A stretch of DNA of 64,000 nucleotides from Bacillota bacterium (GTDB lineage Bacteria > Bacillota > Clostridia > Lachnospirales > Lachnospiraceae). Below, in pieces: positions 1-9,494 of the stretch (the stretch's first letter is position 1; every line of letters starts with the position of its first letter). The stretch spans positions 1-64,000 of the forward strand of contig JAEXAX010000027.1 of assembly GCA_023458035.1 (NCBI GenBank). The letters run 5' to 3'. The notes under the pieces are model-generated. The model did not search any database and was not told the DNA's origin. It saw only the letters and a list, made by a program, of their open reading frames with translations. The position numbers were made by a program, and so were the translations under genes.

Positions 1-2147
1 ATAATGACGAACGTCGCGCTGCTTATAACTGCGATATTACCTATATTACTAACAATGAGCTTGGTTTCGACTACCTGCGTGACAACATGGTGATCTATGC
101 CAGCGAGATGGTTCAGCGTGAACTGCATTATGCCATCATCGATGAGGTTGACTCTGTGTTGATTGATGAGGCCAGAACACCGCTTATTATTTCCGGTCAG
201 GGCACCAAATCGACCAAGCTGTATGAGCTGTGCGACTATCTGGCGGCCAGATTAGAAAAGGGAGAGGCCAGCGGTGAAGTGACAAAGATCACTGCCATCA
301 TGGGCGAGGAGATTACCGAGAGCGGTGACTTTATCGTTAATGAAAAGGATAAGCTGGTAACGCTGACGGCAGACGGTATCCGCAAGGTTGAGGAATTCTT
401 TAACCTGGAGAACTTCTCCGATCCGGAAAACATGGAGATACAGCACAATATCATTCTGGCTTTGCGTGCCCATTACTTGATGTTCAAGGATAAGGATTAT
501 GTTGTTAAGGATGACGAAATTCTGATCGTTGATGAGTTTACCGGCCGTATCATGCCGGGCAGACGGTATTCCGACGGTCTGCATCAGGCCATTGAAGCCA
601 AAGAGCATGTTAAGGTAAAGAAGGAAAGCAAGACGCTGGCCACCATTACATTCCAGAACTTCTTTAATAAGTATGCCAAGAAATCCGGTATGACCGGTAC
701 CGCGCTGACCGAAGAAAAAGAGTTCAGAGATATCTACGGTATGGACGTTATCGAGATTCCGACCAATAAGCCGATCGCCCGCGTGGATCATGATGATGCG
801 GTATACCTGACCAAGGAAGAGAAATTTAAGGCTGTTGTGCGTGAGATTATCGCTGCAAACCGAAAAGGTCAGCCGACTCTGGTTGGTACCATTACCATCG
901 AGACCTCCGAGATGCTGAGCAAGATGCTGCGTGCCGAGCATATTCCGCACAAGGTGTTGAATGCTAAATTTCATGAGATGGAGGCCGAGATTGTAGCTGA
1001 GGCCGGTACTCAGTATCCGGATGAAACGGCTGAATATGTCAATGCGGAAGGCCGTCATATGGCCGGAACGGTTACCATCGCTACCAATATGGCCGGTCGT
1101 GGTACCGATATTAAACTGAAGGATGAGTCTTTACAGGCCGGCGGTCTGAAGATCATCGGTACCGAGCGACATGAGTCCAGACGTATCGACAACCAGCTGC
1201 GTGGTCGTTCCGGTCGTCAGGGTGATATCGGTGAGTCCAAGTTCTTTATCTCTTTGGAAGATGATGTTATGCGTTTGTTCGGTTCCGAGAAGCTGATGGG
1301 TATTTTCAAGTCCCTCGGGGTTCGTCCGGACGAGGAAATTCAGCATAAGATGTTATCAAATGCCATCGAAAAGGCTCAGAAGAAGATCGAGGATAACAAC
1401 TACGGTATCAGAAAGAACCTGCTGGATTATGACCAGGTCAACAATGATCAGCGTGAGTTGATCTATGAAGAGCGTCGTCAGGTATTAAACGGCGAGGATA
1501 TGAAGGATGCCATCCTGCGTATGATGGATCATGTGATTGATAATTCCGTTGCCCGCATGGCGCCGGAGGCCAACGACGGCAAGAACTGGGATTTGGAAGG
1601 CTTAAACGAGATCCTGATTCCGATCATTCCGTTTGAGGAGGCGATCACAGCTGAATTTGTCAGCGGGAAGAAGCCGACGACTGTCATCGAAGAGCTGCAG
1701 GAGAAGGCCAGAGCGTTGTATGAAGCAAAGGAAAAAGAGTTTCCGTCAGCCGAGAGCATGCGTGAAATCGAGCGTATCGTATTGCTGAAGGTGGTAGATG
1801 CCAAGTGGACAGACCATATTGATGATATGGAGAAGTTGCGCGAAGGTATTGGTTTACAGGCTTACGGACAGAAGGATCCGTTGGTTGAGTATCGTTTGCA
1901 GGGATACAATGCCTTTGATGAAATGACCTATCATGTGGAAGAGGATACGGTTCGTATCATGCTGCATATCAAGCCGGAGCATCGTATCGAGAGGGCTGAG
2001 GAGCGTCGCGGTGTTGTTATGGATCAGAAGGATGGAAAGACCAGCCAGCCGATCAGAAAGGCCGAGAAGATCGGCCGTAATGATGAGTGCCCGTGCGGAA
2101 GCGGCAAGAAATATAAGCATTGCTGCGGAGCCGCTGAGCAAGCCTAA
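1..2147 (+). CDS. secA: Preprotein translocase ATPase SecA (5' truncated by window edge)
   Basis: SecA is the cytoplasmic ATPase that drives unfolded preproteins through SecYEG. The frame is open from base 3, so only the last ~714 residues are in view and the true start lies upstream. The first visible residues contain NNELGFDYLRDNM, a SecA signature, followed by LIDEARTPLIISG (DEAD-box motif II region). Later come MAGRGTDIKL and the helicase motif QLRGRSGRQGD, then the helical wing region. The C-terminus keeps the zinc-binding SecB/ribosome tail CPCGSGKKYKHCC. The gene ends in a hairpin terminator and is followed by ispG; prfB, often found after secA in Firmicutes, is absent. Identification is certain. 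Confidence 0.98.
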   Translation, partial: NDERRAAYNCDITYITNNELGFDYLRDNMVIYASEMVQRELHYAIIDEVDSVLIDEARTPLIISGQGTKSTKLYELCDYLAARLEKGEASGEVTKITAIMGEEITESGDFIVNEKDKLVTLTADGIRKVEEFFNLENFSDPENMEIQHNIILALRAHYLMFKDKDYVVKDDEILIVDEFTGRIMPGRRYSDGLHQAIEAKEHVKVKKESKTLATITFQNFFNKYAKKSGMTGTALTEEKEFRDIYGMDVIEIPTNKPIARVDHDDAVYLTKEEKFKAVVREIIAANRKGQPTLVGTITIETSEMLSKMLRAEHIPHKVLNAKFHEMEAEIVAEAGTQYPDETAEYVNAEGRHMAGTVTIATNMAGRGTDIKLKDESLQAGGLKIIGTERHESRRIDNQLRGRSGRQGDIGESKFFISLEDDVMRLFGSEKLMGIFKSLGVRPDEEIQHKMLSNAIEKAQKKIEDNNYGIRKNLLDYDQVNNDQRELIYEERRQVLNGEDMKDAILRMMDHVIDNSVARMAPEANDGKNWDLEGLNEILIPIIPFEEAITAEFVSGKKPTTVIEELQEKARALYEAKEKEFPSAESMREIERIVLLKVVDAKWTDHIDDMEKLREGIGLQAYGQKDPLVEYRLQGYNAFDEMTYHVEEDTVRIMLHIKPEHRIERAEERRGVVMDQKDGKTSQPIRKAEKIGRNDECPCGSGKKYKHCCGAAEQA

Positions 2148-2168
2148 GCAGGCAGAATAAGCAAATAC

Positions 2169-2228
2169 AGGAAAGTGTGTGAAACGATGGATTTCAGGGA
2201 GAGCATCGCTAAGCACACTTTCCTTTTT
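2169..2228 (+). terminator. Rho-independent terminator of secA
   Basis: An 11-bp perfect stem (2169-2179 AGGAAAGTGTG with 2214-2224 CACACTTTCCT) encloses a second small stem (CGATG/CATCG) and is followed by a T run. It lies 20 bases after the secA stop. Confidence 0.75.
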
Positions 2229-2297
2229 GGCTTTGACAGATGTTCCGGTGGACTTTGTTTTAACAAATATAAAGAACTACTGTAAGGGCAGGCGATT

Positions 2298-2307
2298 GTG
2301 GTATAAT
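2298..2307 (+). promoter_or_regulatory. Extended -10 promoter for ispG-polC
   Basis: The sequence TGTGGTATAAT has a consensus -10 (TATAAT, 2302-2307) preceded by the TGn extension. The matching -35 position has only a weak hexamer, which is usual for extended -10 promoters. It lies about 50 bases before the ispG start, downstream of the secA terminator. Confidence 0.55.
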
Positions 2308-2359
2308 ATTTAAACACATAAGAGACAGGCCCGGTCGGGCAATTAGAAATGAGGTGCGT

Positions 2360-3418
2360 ATGTTTCGCAATAATACAAGAGAGATCAGGATCGGAAACAG
2401 AGTGATCGGCCATGGACAGCCGATCGCCGTTCAGTCGATGACCAATACCAAAACCTGGGATGTGGCGGCGACAGTAGCGCAGATTCACGCTTTGGAGGAG
2501 GCGGGCTGTGATATTATTCGATGCGCAGTGCCGAATCGGGAGGCTGCCGAGTCACTGGCTGAAATCAAAAAACAGATCCATATTCCCTTGGTGGCGGACA
2601 TTCATTTTGACTATCGGTTGGCTATAGCAGCCATGGAACATGGGGCAGATAAGATTCGCATTAATCCTGGAAATATCGGCTCGCGTGATCGACTGGAGGC
2701 AGTGGTGCGGGCAGCCAAAGAACGTCAGATCCCGATCAGAGTCGGCGTTAACAGCGGTTCGCTGGAAAAGTCGATTCTTGACAGGTACGGTCATGTAACG
2801 GCCGAGGGTCTGGTGGAAAGTGCCCTGTATAATGTCGGCCTGATCGAAGAACTGGGGTATGAAAAGCTGGTCATCAGCATCAAATCATCCGATGTAATGA
2901 TGTGTGTAAAGGCTCATGAACTGATTGCCGCTCGAACAGATTATCCGCTGCATGTCGGCATTACCGAAGCCGGCACCTTATTGGGCGGAAATATCAAGTC
3001 TGCGGTCGGTCTCGGGCTGATTTTACATCAGGGTATCGGGGATACCGTCCGTGTATCGTTGACCGGTGATCCGGTGGAGGAGATTCGCAGTGCCAGATTG
3101 ATTTTAAAGACATTGGGACTTAGAAAAGGCGGTATCGAAGTGGTATCCTGCCCGACCTGCGGTCGAACTCGGATCGATCTGATCGGTCTGGCCAATCGGG
3201 TGGAAAAGCTGGTTTCCGGTATGGAACTGGATATTAAGCTGGCTGTAATGGGCTGTGAGGTGAATGGACCGGGAGAGGCAAAGGAGGCAGATCTCGGCAT
3301 CGCAGGCGGCCACGGCGTCGGCCTGATCATGAAAAAAGGACAGATTATAAAAAAGGTTAAGGAAGAGGAGCTGTTGCCGGCGCTGATGGAAGAACTACGC
3401 AACTGGCCGCGAGACTGA
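2360..3418 (+). CDS. ispG: 4-hydroxy-3-methylbut-2-enyl diphosphate synthase IspG
   Basis: IspG (GcpE) converts methylerythritol cyclodiphosphate to HMBPP in the MEP isoprenoid pathway, using a [4Fe-4S] cluster. The N-terminal TIM-barrel motifs PIAVQSMTNTKT and ADIHFDYRLA are present. The C-terminal cluster ligands appear as CPTCGR (near residue 265) and MGCEVNGPGEA (near residue 300), the bacterial pattern. The ATG at 2360 is preferred because GAGG lies 5 bases upstream; an in-frame GTG at 2354 would add two residues and has no good ribosome site. ispG followed by polC is a conserved Clostridia arrangement, although the usual upstream dxr and rseP are replaced here by secA. Confidence 0.96.
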   Translation: MFRNNTREIRIGNRVIGHGQPIAVQSMTNTKTWDVAATVAQIHALEEAGCDIIRCAVPNREAAESLAEIKKQIHIPLVADIHFDYRLAIAAMEHGADKIRINPGNIGSRDRLEAVVRAAKERQIPIRVGVNSGSLEKSILDRYGHVTAEGLVESALYNVGLIEELGYEKLVISIKSSDVMMCVKAHELIAARTDYPLHVGITEAGTLLGGNIKSAVGLGLILHQGIGDTVRVSLTGDPVEEIRSARLILKTLGLRKGGIEVVSCPTCGRTRIDLIGLANRVEKLVSGMELDIKLAVMGCEVNGPGEAKEADLGIAGGHGVGLIMKKGQIIKKVKEEELLPALMEELRNWPRD

Positions 3419-3474
3419 CGAGCAGGCGGCAAAGCGGGAGCGGTGACCGGCTGGGAAGCCTTGAAGGGAGTCAG

Positions 3475-6400
3475 ATGGAAGTATCAACATTTTTTCAGGT
3501 GTTTGAGGGCTGTGAGGTGCCGGGAGGTTTGCGGCGCCTCTTTGACGCGGTCGAAGTCAGCAAGGTGGTATTAAAGTCGAAGGAGGGCATACTGGAGATT
3601 CGTGCGACGGCGCCGCATATTATTTCGTTTGATGAGCAAAGACAGATGGAACGCTATTTGCAGGCCTATATGGAGATTCCGACCCCGATCAGCCTGCGGC
3701 TGGATTTCCGGCTGACCGGCCGGTATTCCCTGCAGGCATTGTATGAAGCTTATGAGAGCAGTATCGAACAGCGCATTGCCGCACTCGGAAATATCGAACG
3801 TAATATTTTTCAAAAATGTAAGATCGGGTTTCCGGAGGACGGAAACAGCCTGCATCTGATCTTTGAGGAATTTGCGGTGGTGCAGGAGAAGGCGACGGTC
3901 ATCGTCAAAACTCTGTCCGAGCTGTTTGCGAATTGCTTTCACCGTGAGGTAAATGTCTACGGCACCTACGAACAAAAAGAGAAAAAGACTCGCATTCCGG
4001 GACTGGAAACTGTTGTGGTAGCCAAAGCCACCGGAAACGTCGAGGGGCTGGCGACCGACATTGACACCAAACAAAAAGAAACGTTGCTTGAGGATAAAAA
4101 AACCAGAGAACAAAAGAAGCGGGCTGAGGCCGGAACTGACCGTAAGACCACCGCGCCGACCAGAAATCAATTCCGCGGGTATGGTAGTGGTAAGAGAAAA
4201 ACGAATAATCCAAATATCATCTGGGGCAATGACACGGATGGAGAGGTACTGCCGATTTATCAGGTTAATGACCCGATCGGTGTCGTGGTGGTGGTTGGCA
4301 AGATTCTGACTGTCGAAATACGCGAGCTGCGTAATGAGCGTTTTCTACTGATCGGCAGTCTGACCGACTTCACCGATACCATCAGCTTCAAGCTTTTTTT
4401 GCAGGCCAACAATGTGGATGAGGCCAAGGAAATCTTTCAGGTCGGCAGCGGTCTGAAGATGAAGGCGGTGGCTGATTATGACAGCTTCAGCAAGGAGGTG
4501 GTGCTGCAGCGGGTGGCCGGAGTGGAACCCTGGTCGATCGAGGAGTCGGTGCGGACGGATGAGGCCGCGAGCAAGCGCGTCGAGTTGCATTGTCATACCA
4601 AGATGAGTGAGATGGACGGCATCTGTGATGCCAAGGCTGTAATCAAGCAGGCCATTGCTTTCGGACACAAGGCTATTGCCATTACCGACCACGGTGTGGT
4701 ACAGGCCTTTCCGGAAGCCAGCCATGCGGTACCGAAGGGCAGTGACTTTAAGGTGATTTATGGACTGGAGGGGTATCTGGTAGACGATCAGCAGCTTCCA
4801 CTGGACGGTCTGAGCAGCGGAAGCCTGCAAGATGCTTATGTAGTCTTCGATATCGAAACCACCGGTTTTAGTCCGATCCGTAATAAGATCATCGAGATCG
4901 GTGCAGTTAAGGTGGAGGGCGGTCGGATCGTTGATACATTCAGTACCTTTGTTAACCCGCAGGAGCCGATCCCCTTTGAGATTCAGGAGCTGACCAAGAT
5001 TCATGATTATCAGGTGGTGGATGCGCCGCTGATCGAAGAAGCCCTGCCGCGGTTTTTGGATTTTTGCGCGGGATGTATTTTGGTTGCCCATAATGCTTCC
5101 TTTGATACATCCTTTATCAAGACCAATGCCGGACAGCTCGGGCTGCCTTATGACTTCGGGTACATTGATACAGTCGGTATCGCCCGTATCCTGCTGCCGC
5201 AGCTCGGCCGTTATCGCTTGAATACGGTGGCGAAAGCTCTGAATATTCCGCTGAAAAATCATCATCGGGCGGTTGAGGACGCGGCGGCCACAGCAGAGAT
5301 CTGGGTGCGTTTTATCGAGATGTTTGCCGAAAAAGGAATCGAGACAATTGAGCAGATTATTGCCGGCAGTGCGCTCAGCAAGGAGAGTATCCGCAAGCTG
5401 CCGGCGAAGCATATCATTCTGCTGGCGGCTACGGAGGCCGGCCGGGTGAATTTGTATCGGTTGGTTTCGGCTTCCCATTTGGATTATTTTCATACCAGAC
5501 CGAAGATACCGCGGTCTTTGCTGATGCAGCACAGAGAGGGGCTGCTGCTCGGTTCGGCCTGCGAGGCCGGTGAGCTGTATCAAGCTATTCTGGACGGACG
5601 CGATGAGGCGACACTGGAGCGGATCGCCGGCTTTTACGATTATCTGGAGATTCAGCCGTTGGCCAACAATGAGTTTTTGCTGCGCGAAAACCGTTTGGAA
5701 GGGCCGGAGGAGTTGAAGAATATCAATCGTCACATCGTTGCCCTCGGAGAGCGTTTGGGCAAGCCGGTGGTGGCAACCTGTGATGTGCACTTCCTGAAGC
5801 CGGAGGATGCCATTTATCGGGAAATCATCATGCAAAGCAAGAGTAAGAGCGGTGATCGTCAGCCGCCTTTGTTCCTGCGCAATACGCAGGAGATGTTGGA
5901 TGAATTTGCTTATTTAGGCAGTGAAAAGGCTTATGAGGTAGTGGTCGAGAACTCAAATCGAATTGCAGATCTTTGTGAGCGGATATCACCGGTGCGGCCG
6001 GACAAGTGCCCGCCGGTACTGGAAAATTCGGAAGAAGACCTTAGGAATATGTGCTATGACAAGGCTCATGCCATTTATGGCGAGGAACTGCCAGAGGTGG
6101 TGGCCGAGCGGTTGGAACGAGAACTGAACTCGATCATCTCAAATGGGTTTGCGGTGATGTATATCATCGCCCAAAAGCTGGTGCATAAGTCTAATGAAGA
6201 CGGATATCTGGTCGGCTCCCGGGGTTCGGTCGGTTCGTCCTTTGTGGCGACTATGTCCGGTATCACAGAGGTGAATCCGCTGCCGCCGCATTACTACTGC
6301 GCGTCATGTCATTATTCGGAGTTTTCATCGGAACGCGTGCGAGCCTTTGCCGGCGGCTGCGGCTGTGATATGCCGGATGCCGTTTGCCCGCAGTGCGGTG

Positions 6401-7902
6401 CACCGCTGAAAAAAGAAGGATTTGATATTCCGTTTGAGACCTTTCTGGGGTTTAAAGGAAATAAGGAGCCGGATATCGACCTAAACTTTTCCGGTGATTA
6501 TCAGTCAAAGGCGCATAAGTATACTGAAGTCATCTTCGGCGAGGGGCAGACTTTTAGGGCCGGCACCATCGGTACCTTGGCCGAGAAGACAGCCTACGGT
6601 TATGTTAAACATTATTTTGAAGAGCATGGGGTCACAAAACGGGAAGCCGAGGTGACCCGGCTGGCCAGGGAGTTGGTCGGTATCAGACGAACCAGCGGTC
6701 AGCATCCGGGCGGTATTATCGTATTGCCGCACGGCGAGGAAATCCACAGCTTTACACCGGTTCAGCATCCGGCCAATGATATGAAGACAGATATCATCAC
6801 TACTCACTTCGATTATCACTCGATCGACCATAACCTGTTGAAGCTGGATATTCTGGGCCATGATGATCCGACCATGATCCGTATGCTGGAGGATCTGACG
6901 CAGACAGACGCCAAGGCCATTTCCCTCGATGATAAGGATGTTATGTCGCTGTTTGCCGGTACCGAGATACTGGGGATCGAGCCGGAAGCGATCGATGGTT
7001 GTCAGCTTGGGTGCTTGGGAATCCCGGAGTTTGGCACCGACTTTGTCATTCAGATGGTGCTGGATACCAAGCCGCAGTTCTTCGGCGATCTGGTTCGTAT
7101 CTCCGGTTTGTCGCACGGAACGGACGTATGGCTGGGAAATGCTCAGAAGCTGATCCTGGAGGGCAATGCAACCATTGCTACCGCTATCTGTACCCGTGAT
7201 GATATCATGACATATTTGATCAATCAGGGAATGGACAGTGAGCTGTCTTTTACCATCATGGAGAGTGTGCGTAAAGGTAAGGGGCTGCGACCGGAGTGGG
7301 AGGAAGCCATGCGCGAAGCTGCGGTGCCGGAGTGGTATATCTGGTCCTGTAAAAAGATCAAATATATGTTCCCGAAAGCCCATGCGGCAGCCTATGTGAT
7401 GATGGCATTCAGGATTGCTTACTATAAGATTCATTATCCGTTGGCTTATTATTGCGCTTATTTCACCATCCGTGCATCAGCCTTTAACTATGAGCTGATG
7501 TGTCAGGGCAAAGAGGTGCTGGAGGCCCAGATAGCAAAACTGAAAAGCAATAAGGATGGCCTGACGGAAAAGGAAAAGAATACCTTAAAAGACATGAAGA
7601 TCGTACAGGAGATGTATGCCAGAGGCTTTGGTTTTCATCGGCTGGATGTCTATCGGGCAAAGGCGAAACAATTTCAAATCCTGGATGGAAAGCTGATGGC
7701 GGCCATCTCAACGATAGAGGGACTGGGAGAAACAGCCGCAGAGGCTGTGGAGGCGGCAGCGGTGAAGCCCTTCTTGTCCTTGGAGGACTTTAAGCAACGT
7801 ACCAAGGTGTCGCAAAAGGTCATTGACACCATGGTGGAGCTGGGCATTTTAAGCGGACTGCCGCAAAGCAACCAGCTGTCGCTGTTTGAGATGCTGGGTT
7901 GA
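3475..7902 (+). CDS. polC: DNA polymerase III alpha subunit, PolC type
   Basis: PolC is the Gram-positive replicative polymerase with built-in 3'-5' proofreading. At 1475 residues it has the usual family length. Domain order: N-terminal OB region; PHP domain beginning VELHCHTKMSEMDG (near residue 369); DEDD exonuclease beginning VVFDIETTGF (near 455); a cysteine-rich zinc site (CASCHY...CPQCG, near 940-985); catalytic PDIDLNFSG (near 998-1006) with two palm aspartates; then LLKLDILGHDDPTMIRML and a C-terminal helix-hairpin-helix region. It lies 56 bases after ispG with no terminator between, so cotranscription is likely. A charged Lys/Glu-rich linker near residues 170-240 separates the N-terminal domain from the rest. 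Confidence 0.98.
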   Translation: MEVSTFFQVFEGCEVPGGLRRLFDAVEVSKVVLKSKEGILEIRATAPHIISFDEQRQMERYLQAYMEIPTPISLRLDFRLTGRYSLQALYEAYESSIEQRIAALGNIERNIFQKCKIGFPEDGNSLHLIFEEFAVVQEKATVIVKTLSELFANCFHREVNVYGTYEQKEKKTRIPGLETVVVAKATGNVEGLATDIDTKQKETLLEDKKTREQKKRAEAGTDRKTTAPTRNQFRGYGSGKRKTNNPNIIWGNDTDGEVLPIYQVNDPIGVVVVVGKILTVEIRELRNERFLLIGSLTDFTDTISFKLFLQANNVDEAKEIFQVGSGLKMKAVADYDSFSKEVVLQRVAGVEPWSIEESVRTDEAASKRVELHCHTKMSEMDGICDAKAVIKQAIAFGHKAIAITDHGVVQAFPEASHAVPKGSDFKVIYGLEGYLVDDQQLPLDGLSSGSLQDAYVVFDIETTGFSPIRNKIIEIGAVKVEGGRIVDTFSTFVNPQEPIPFEIQELTKIHDYQVVDAPLIEEALPRFLDFCAGCILVAHNASFDTSFIKTNAGQLGLPYDFGYIDTVGIARILLPQLGRYRLNTVAKALNIPLKNHHRAVEDAAATAEIWVRFIEMFAEKGIETIEQIIAGSALSKESIRKLPAKHIILLAATEAGRVNLYRLVSASHLDYFHTRPKIPRSLLMQHREGLLLGSACEAGELYQAILDGRDEATLERIAGFYDYLEIQPLANNEFLLRENRLEGPEELKNINRHIVALGERLGKPVVATCDVHFLKPEDAIYREIIMQSKSKSGDRQPPLFLRNTQEMLDEFAYLGSEKAYEVVVENSNRIADLCERISPVRPDKCPPVLENSEEDLRNMCYDKAHAIYGEELPEVVAERLERELNSIISNGFAVMYIIAQKLVHKSNEDGYLVGSRGSVGSSFVATMSGITEVNPLPPHYYCASCHYSEFSSERVRAFAGGCGCDMPDAVCPQCGAPLKKEGFDIPFETFLGFKGNKEPDIDLNFSGDYQSKAHKYTEVIFGEGQTFRAGTIGTLAEKTAYGYVKHYFEEHGVTKREAEVTRLARELVGIRRTSGQHPGGIIVLPHGEEIHSFTPVQHPANDMKTDIITTHFDYHSIDHNLLKLDILGHDDPTMIRMLEDLTQTDAKAISLDDKDVMSLFAGTEILGIEPEAIDGCQLGCLGIPEFGTDFVIQMVLDTKPQFFGDLVRISGLSHGTDVWLGNAQKLILEGNATIATAICTRDDIMTYLINQGMDSELSFTIMESVRKGKGLRPEWEEAMREAAVPEWYIWSCKKIKYMFPKAHAAAYVMMAFRIAYYKIHYPLAYYCAYFTIRASAFNYELMCQGKEVLEAQIAKLKSNKDGLTEKEKNTLKDMKIVQEMYARGFGFHRLDVYRAKAKQFQILDGKLMAAISTIEGLGETAAEAVEAAAVKPFLSLEDFKQRTKVSQKVIDTMVELGILSGLPQSNQLSLFEMLG

Positions 7903-7916
7903 TGAGGAGAAGAAAA

Positions 7917-8873
7917 ATGAAGATAAAAGCAATATATAAAGGCTCGCTCGTGGCGCTGGGTTTGCTGCTTGGCCTGACCGGCTGCACTGACTTTGGGCAG
8001 GACCGGCAGGTGGCAAGGCTGCGTCTGCAAGCCATCGAGCGACAGACGGAGGGGGATTACGCCGGTTCTGCTGAACTGTTGCAGTCGGCTCTCGGTCAGG
8101 CCAATGAACGTGACAGTGCACTAAAAGCCGATCTCTATCTGTATTTGGGACGGGCCATGGAAAAACAGGAGAAGCTGGATGAGGCTGCTGCGGCCTACAG
8201 TCATTCTCTGGAGCAGAAGCGCTCCATGGAGGGCTATTATTCGCGCGGCTATGTGTACTTATTGCAGGAAAAAAATGATGCAGCCAGAGGAGATTTCCGG
8301 GAGGCGGTGCTGCTGGCCAAGGATGAACCGGAACTGTTCGCCGGAGTCTATCAGCTGTTTGCCGAACGTAATCAGGCCGCTCGCGGAGCAGATGTTTTAA
8401 AAGCCCTGCAACAACAGCTGGGAGATAATCAGCCTATTGAAAAAGGGCTGGTCTATATGGCTCTGGAGAATTATAAGAGTGCCGTCATGTGGTTTGAGAA
8501 AGCGATCTCTGATGGGCGAATGAGCGGTTATTATTACCTGGGCGAGGTAGAGAAAAAGAAGGGCAATTATGAGGCAGCCATTAAGCAATATGAATTATAC
8601 GAAGAAAAGAAAGCTCCGGATGTCAACAGCTTGAACAGTAAAGGCTATTGTCTGGCCATGCAGGAGAAATGGCAAGAGGCTCTGGAACAGTATCAAAAGG
8701 CAGTGGAATTACCGATCAGTGACGGCTCCAGGGACAGTCACTGGAATGTAGTTGTACTCCAGGAACGATTGGGAGAATACGAAAAAGCCAGGCAAGCCAT
8801 GGGAAAATTGTTGGAGCTGTATCCGACCGATGAAGCAGCCTTGCGTGAGAAACGATTTTTGGATACGAAATAG
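7917..8873 (+). CDS. Tetratricopeptide-repeat lipoprotein
   Basis: This 318-residue protein begins with a lipoprotein signal peptide (hydrophobic stretch then lipobox LTGC), so it should be anchored on the outer face of the membrane. The rest is TPR-like helical repeats, for example LYLYLGRAMEKQEKLDEA, YYLGEVEKKKGNYEAAIKQY and LEQYQKAVEL; such repeats bind partner proteins. No enzymatic motif is visible and the partner is unknown. I chose ATG 7917 because GAGGAGA ends 6 bases upstream; earlier in-frame TTG/ATG codons overlap the polC stop and would spoil the signal peptide. The gene starts 14 bases after polC and is followed closely by mntP. Confidence 0.8.
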   Translation: MKIKAIYKGSLVALGLLLGLTGCTDFGQDRQVARLRLQAIERQTEGDYAGSAELLQSALGQANERDSALKADLYLYLGRAMEKQEKLDEAAAAYSHSLEQKRSMEGYYSRGYVYLLQEKNDAARGDFREAVLLAKDEPELFAGVYQLFAERNQAARGADVLKALQQQLGDNQPIEKGLVYMALENYKSAVMWFEKAISDGRMSGYYYLGEVEKKKGNYEAAIKQYELYEEKKAPDVNSLNSKGYCLAMQEKWQEALEQYQKAVELPISDGSRDSHWNVVVLQERLGEYEKARQAMGKLLELYPTDEAALREKRFLDTK

Positions 8874-8896
8874 AACAACAGAGGAGATAGTAACAG

Positions 8897-9475
8897 ATGC
8901 GTATGTATGAGATAGTGCTGATCGCCGTTGGGTTGGCTATGGATGCCTGCTCGGTGGCTGTAGGCTATGGACTGTGTGTCAAAAATAAGCCCCTGCGGCA
9001 GGGGCTTTTAACCGGTCTGTTTTTCGGTGTGGCACAGGCGGTGATGCCATTGCTCGGATATTTTTTGGGGACTCGCTTTTCGCATTATGTGATGAGTATT
9101 GATCATTGGGTGGCTTTTATTCTACTCGGCTTAATTGGGTTTAATATGATCCGCGAGGGTTTAGCCCCGGAGGAAGAGGAAAGCTGTCAGATCGCGGGCT
9201 TTACGGTAGAATATAAAAAGATGTTTGTGATGGCTGTCGCCACCAGCATTGATGCGCTGGCCGTCGGCGTCACCTTTGCCTTCCTGCCGGTTAACATCTG
9301 GCTGGCAGCCGGCAGCATCGGTATGGTGACCTTTCTTCTGTCCCTGCTCGGGGTGTTGATCGGCGGTATGCTCGGACAGCATTTTAAGGAAAAGGCGGTG
9401 ATCGCCGGCGGTTGTGTGTTGATTTTTCTGGGCGCCAAAATTCTGGTTGAGCATCTTGGAATCTTAGGCGCGTAA
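8897..9475 (+). CDS. mntP: Manganese efflux pump MntP family protein
   Basis: This 192-residue protein with about six membrane segments matches the MntP/YebN (DUF204) family that exports Mn2+ and limits manganese toxicity. The family signature appears twice with conserved acidic residues in the membrane: AVGLAMDACSVAVGYG near the N-terminus and VATSIDALAVGVTFAF in the middle. GAGGAGATAG lies just upstream of the start. The yybP-ykoY manganese riboswitch that often precedes mntP is not visible; the gene instead trails the TPR lipoprotein by 23 bases. Family assignment is firm; metal specificity is inferred from the family. Confidence 0.9.
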   Translation: MRMYEIVLIAVGLAMDACSVAVGYGLCVKNKPLRQGLLTGLFFGVAQAVMPLLGYFLGTRFSHYVMSIDHWVAFILLGLIGFNMIREGLAPEEEESCQIAGFTVEYKKMFVMAVATSIDALAVGVTFAFLPVNIWLAAGSIGMVTFLLSLLGVLIGGMLGQHFKEKAVIAGGCVLIFLGAKILVEHLGILGA

Positions 9476-9494
9476 AATCAAATATCGGGATCGG

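Noticed and set aside
4345..5835. Long open frame on the minus strand (496 codons) inside polC, and others at 252-1058 and 6505-7434
   Set aside because: They lie antisense to well-conserved secA/polC sequence, lack ribosome sites and show no recognisable protein motifs.
8874..8896. yybP-ykoY manganese riboswitch before mntP
   Set aside because: Only 23 bases separate mntP from the preceding gene, with no room or motif for the riboswitch.
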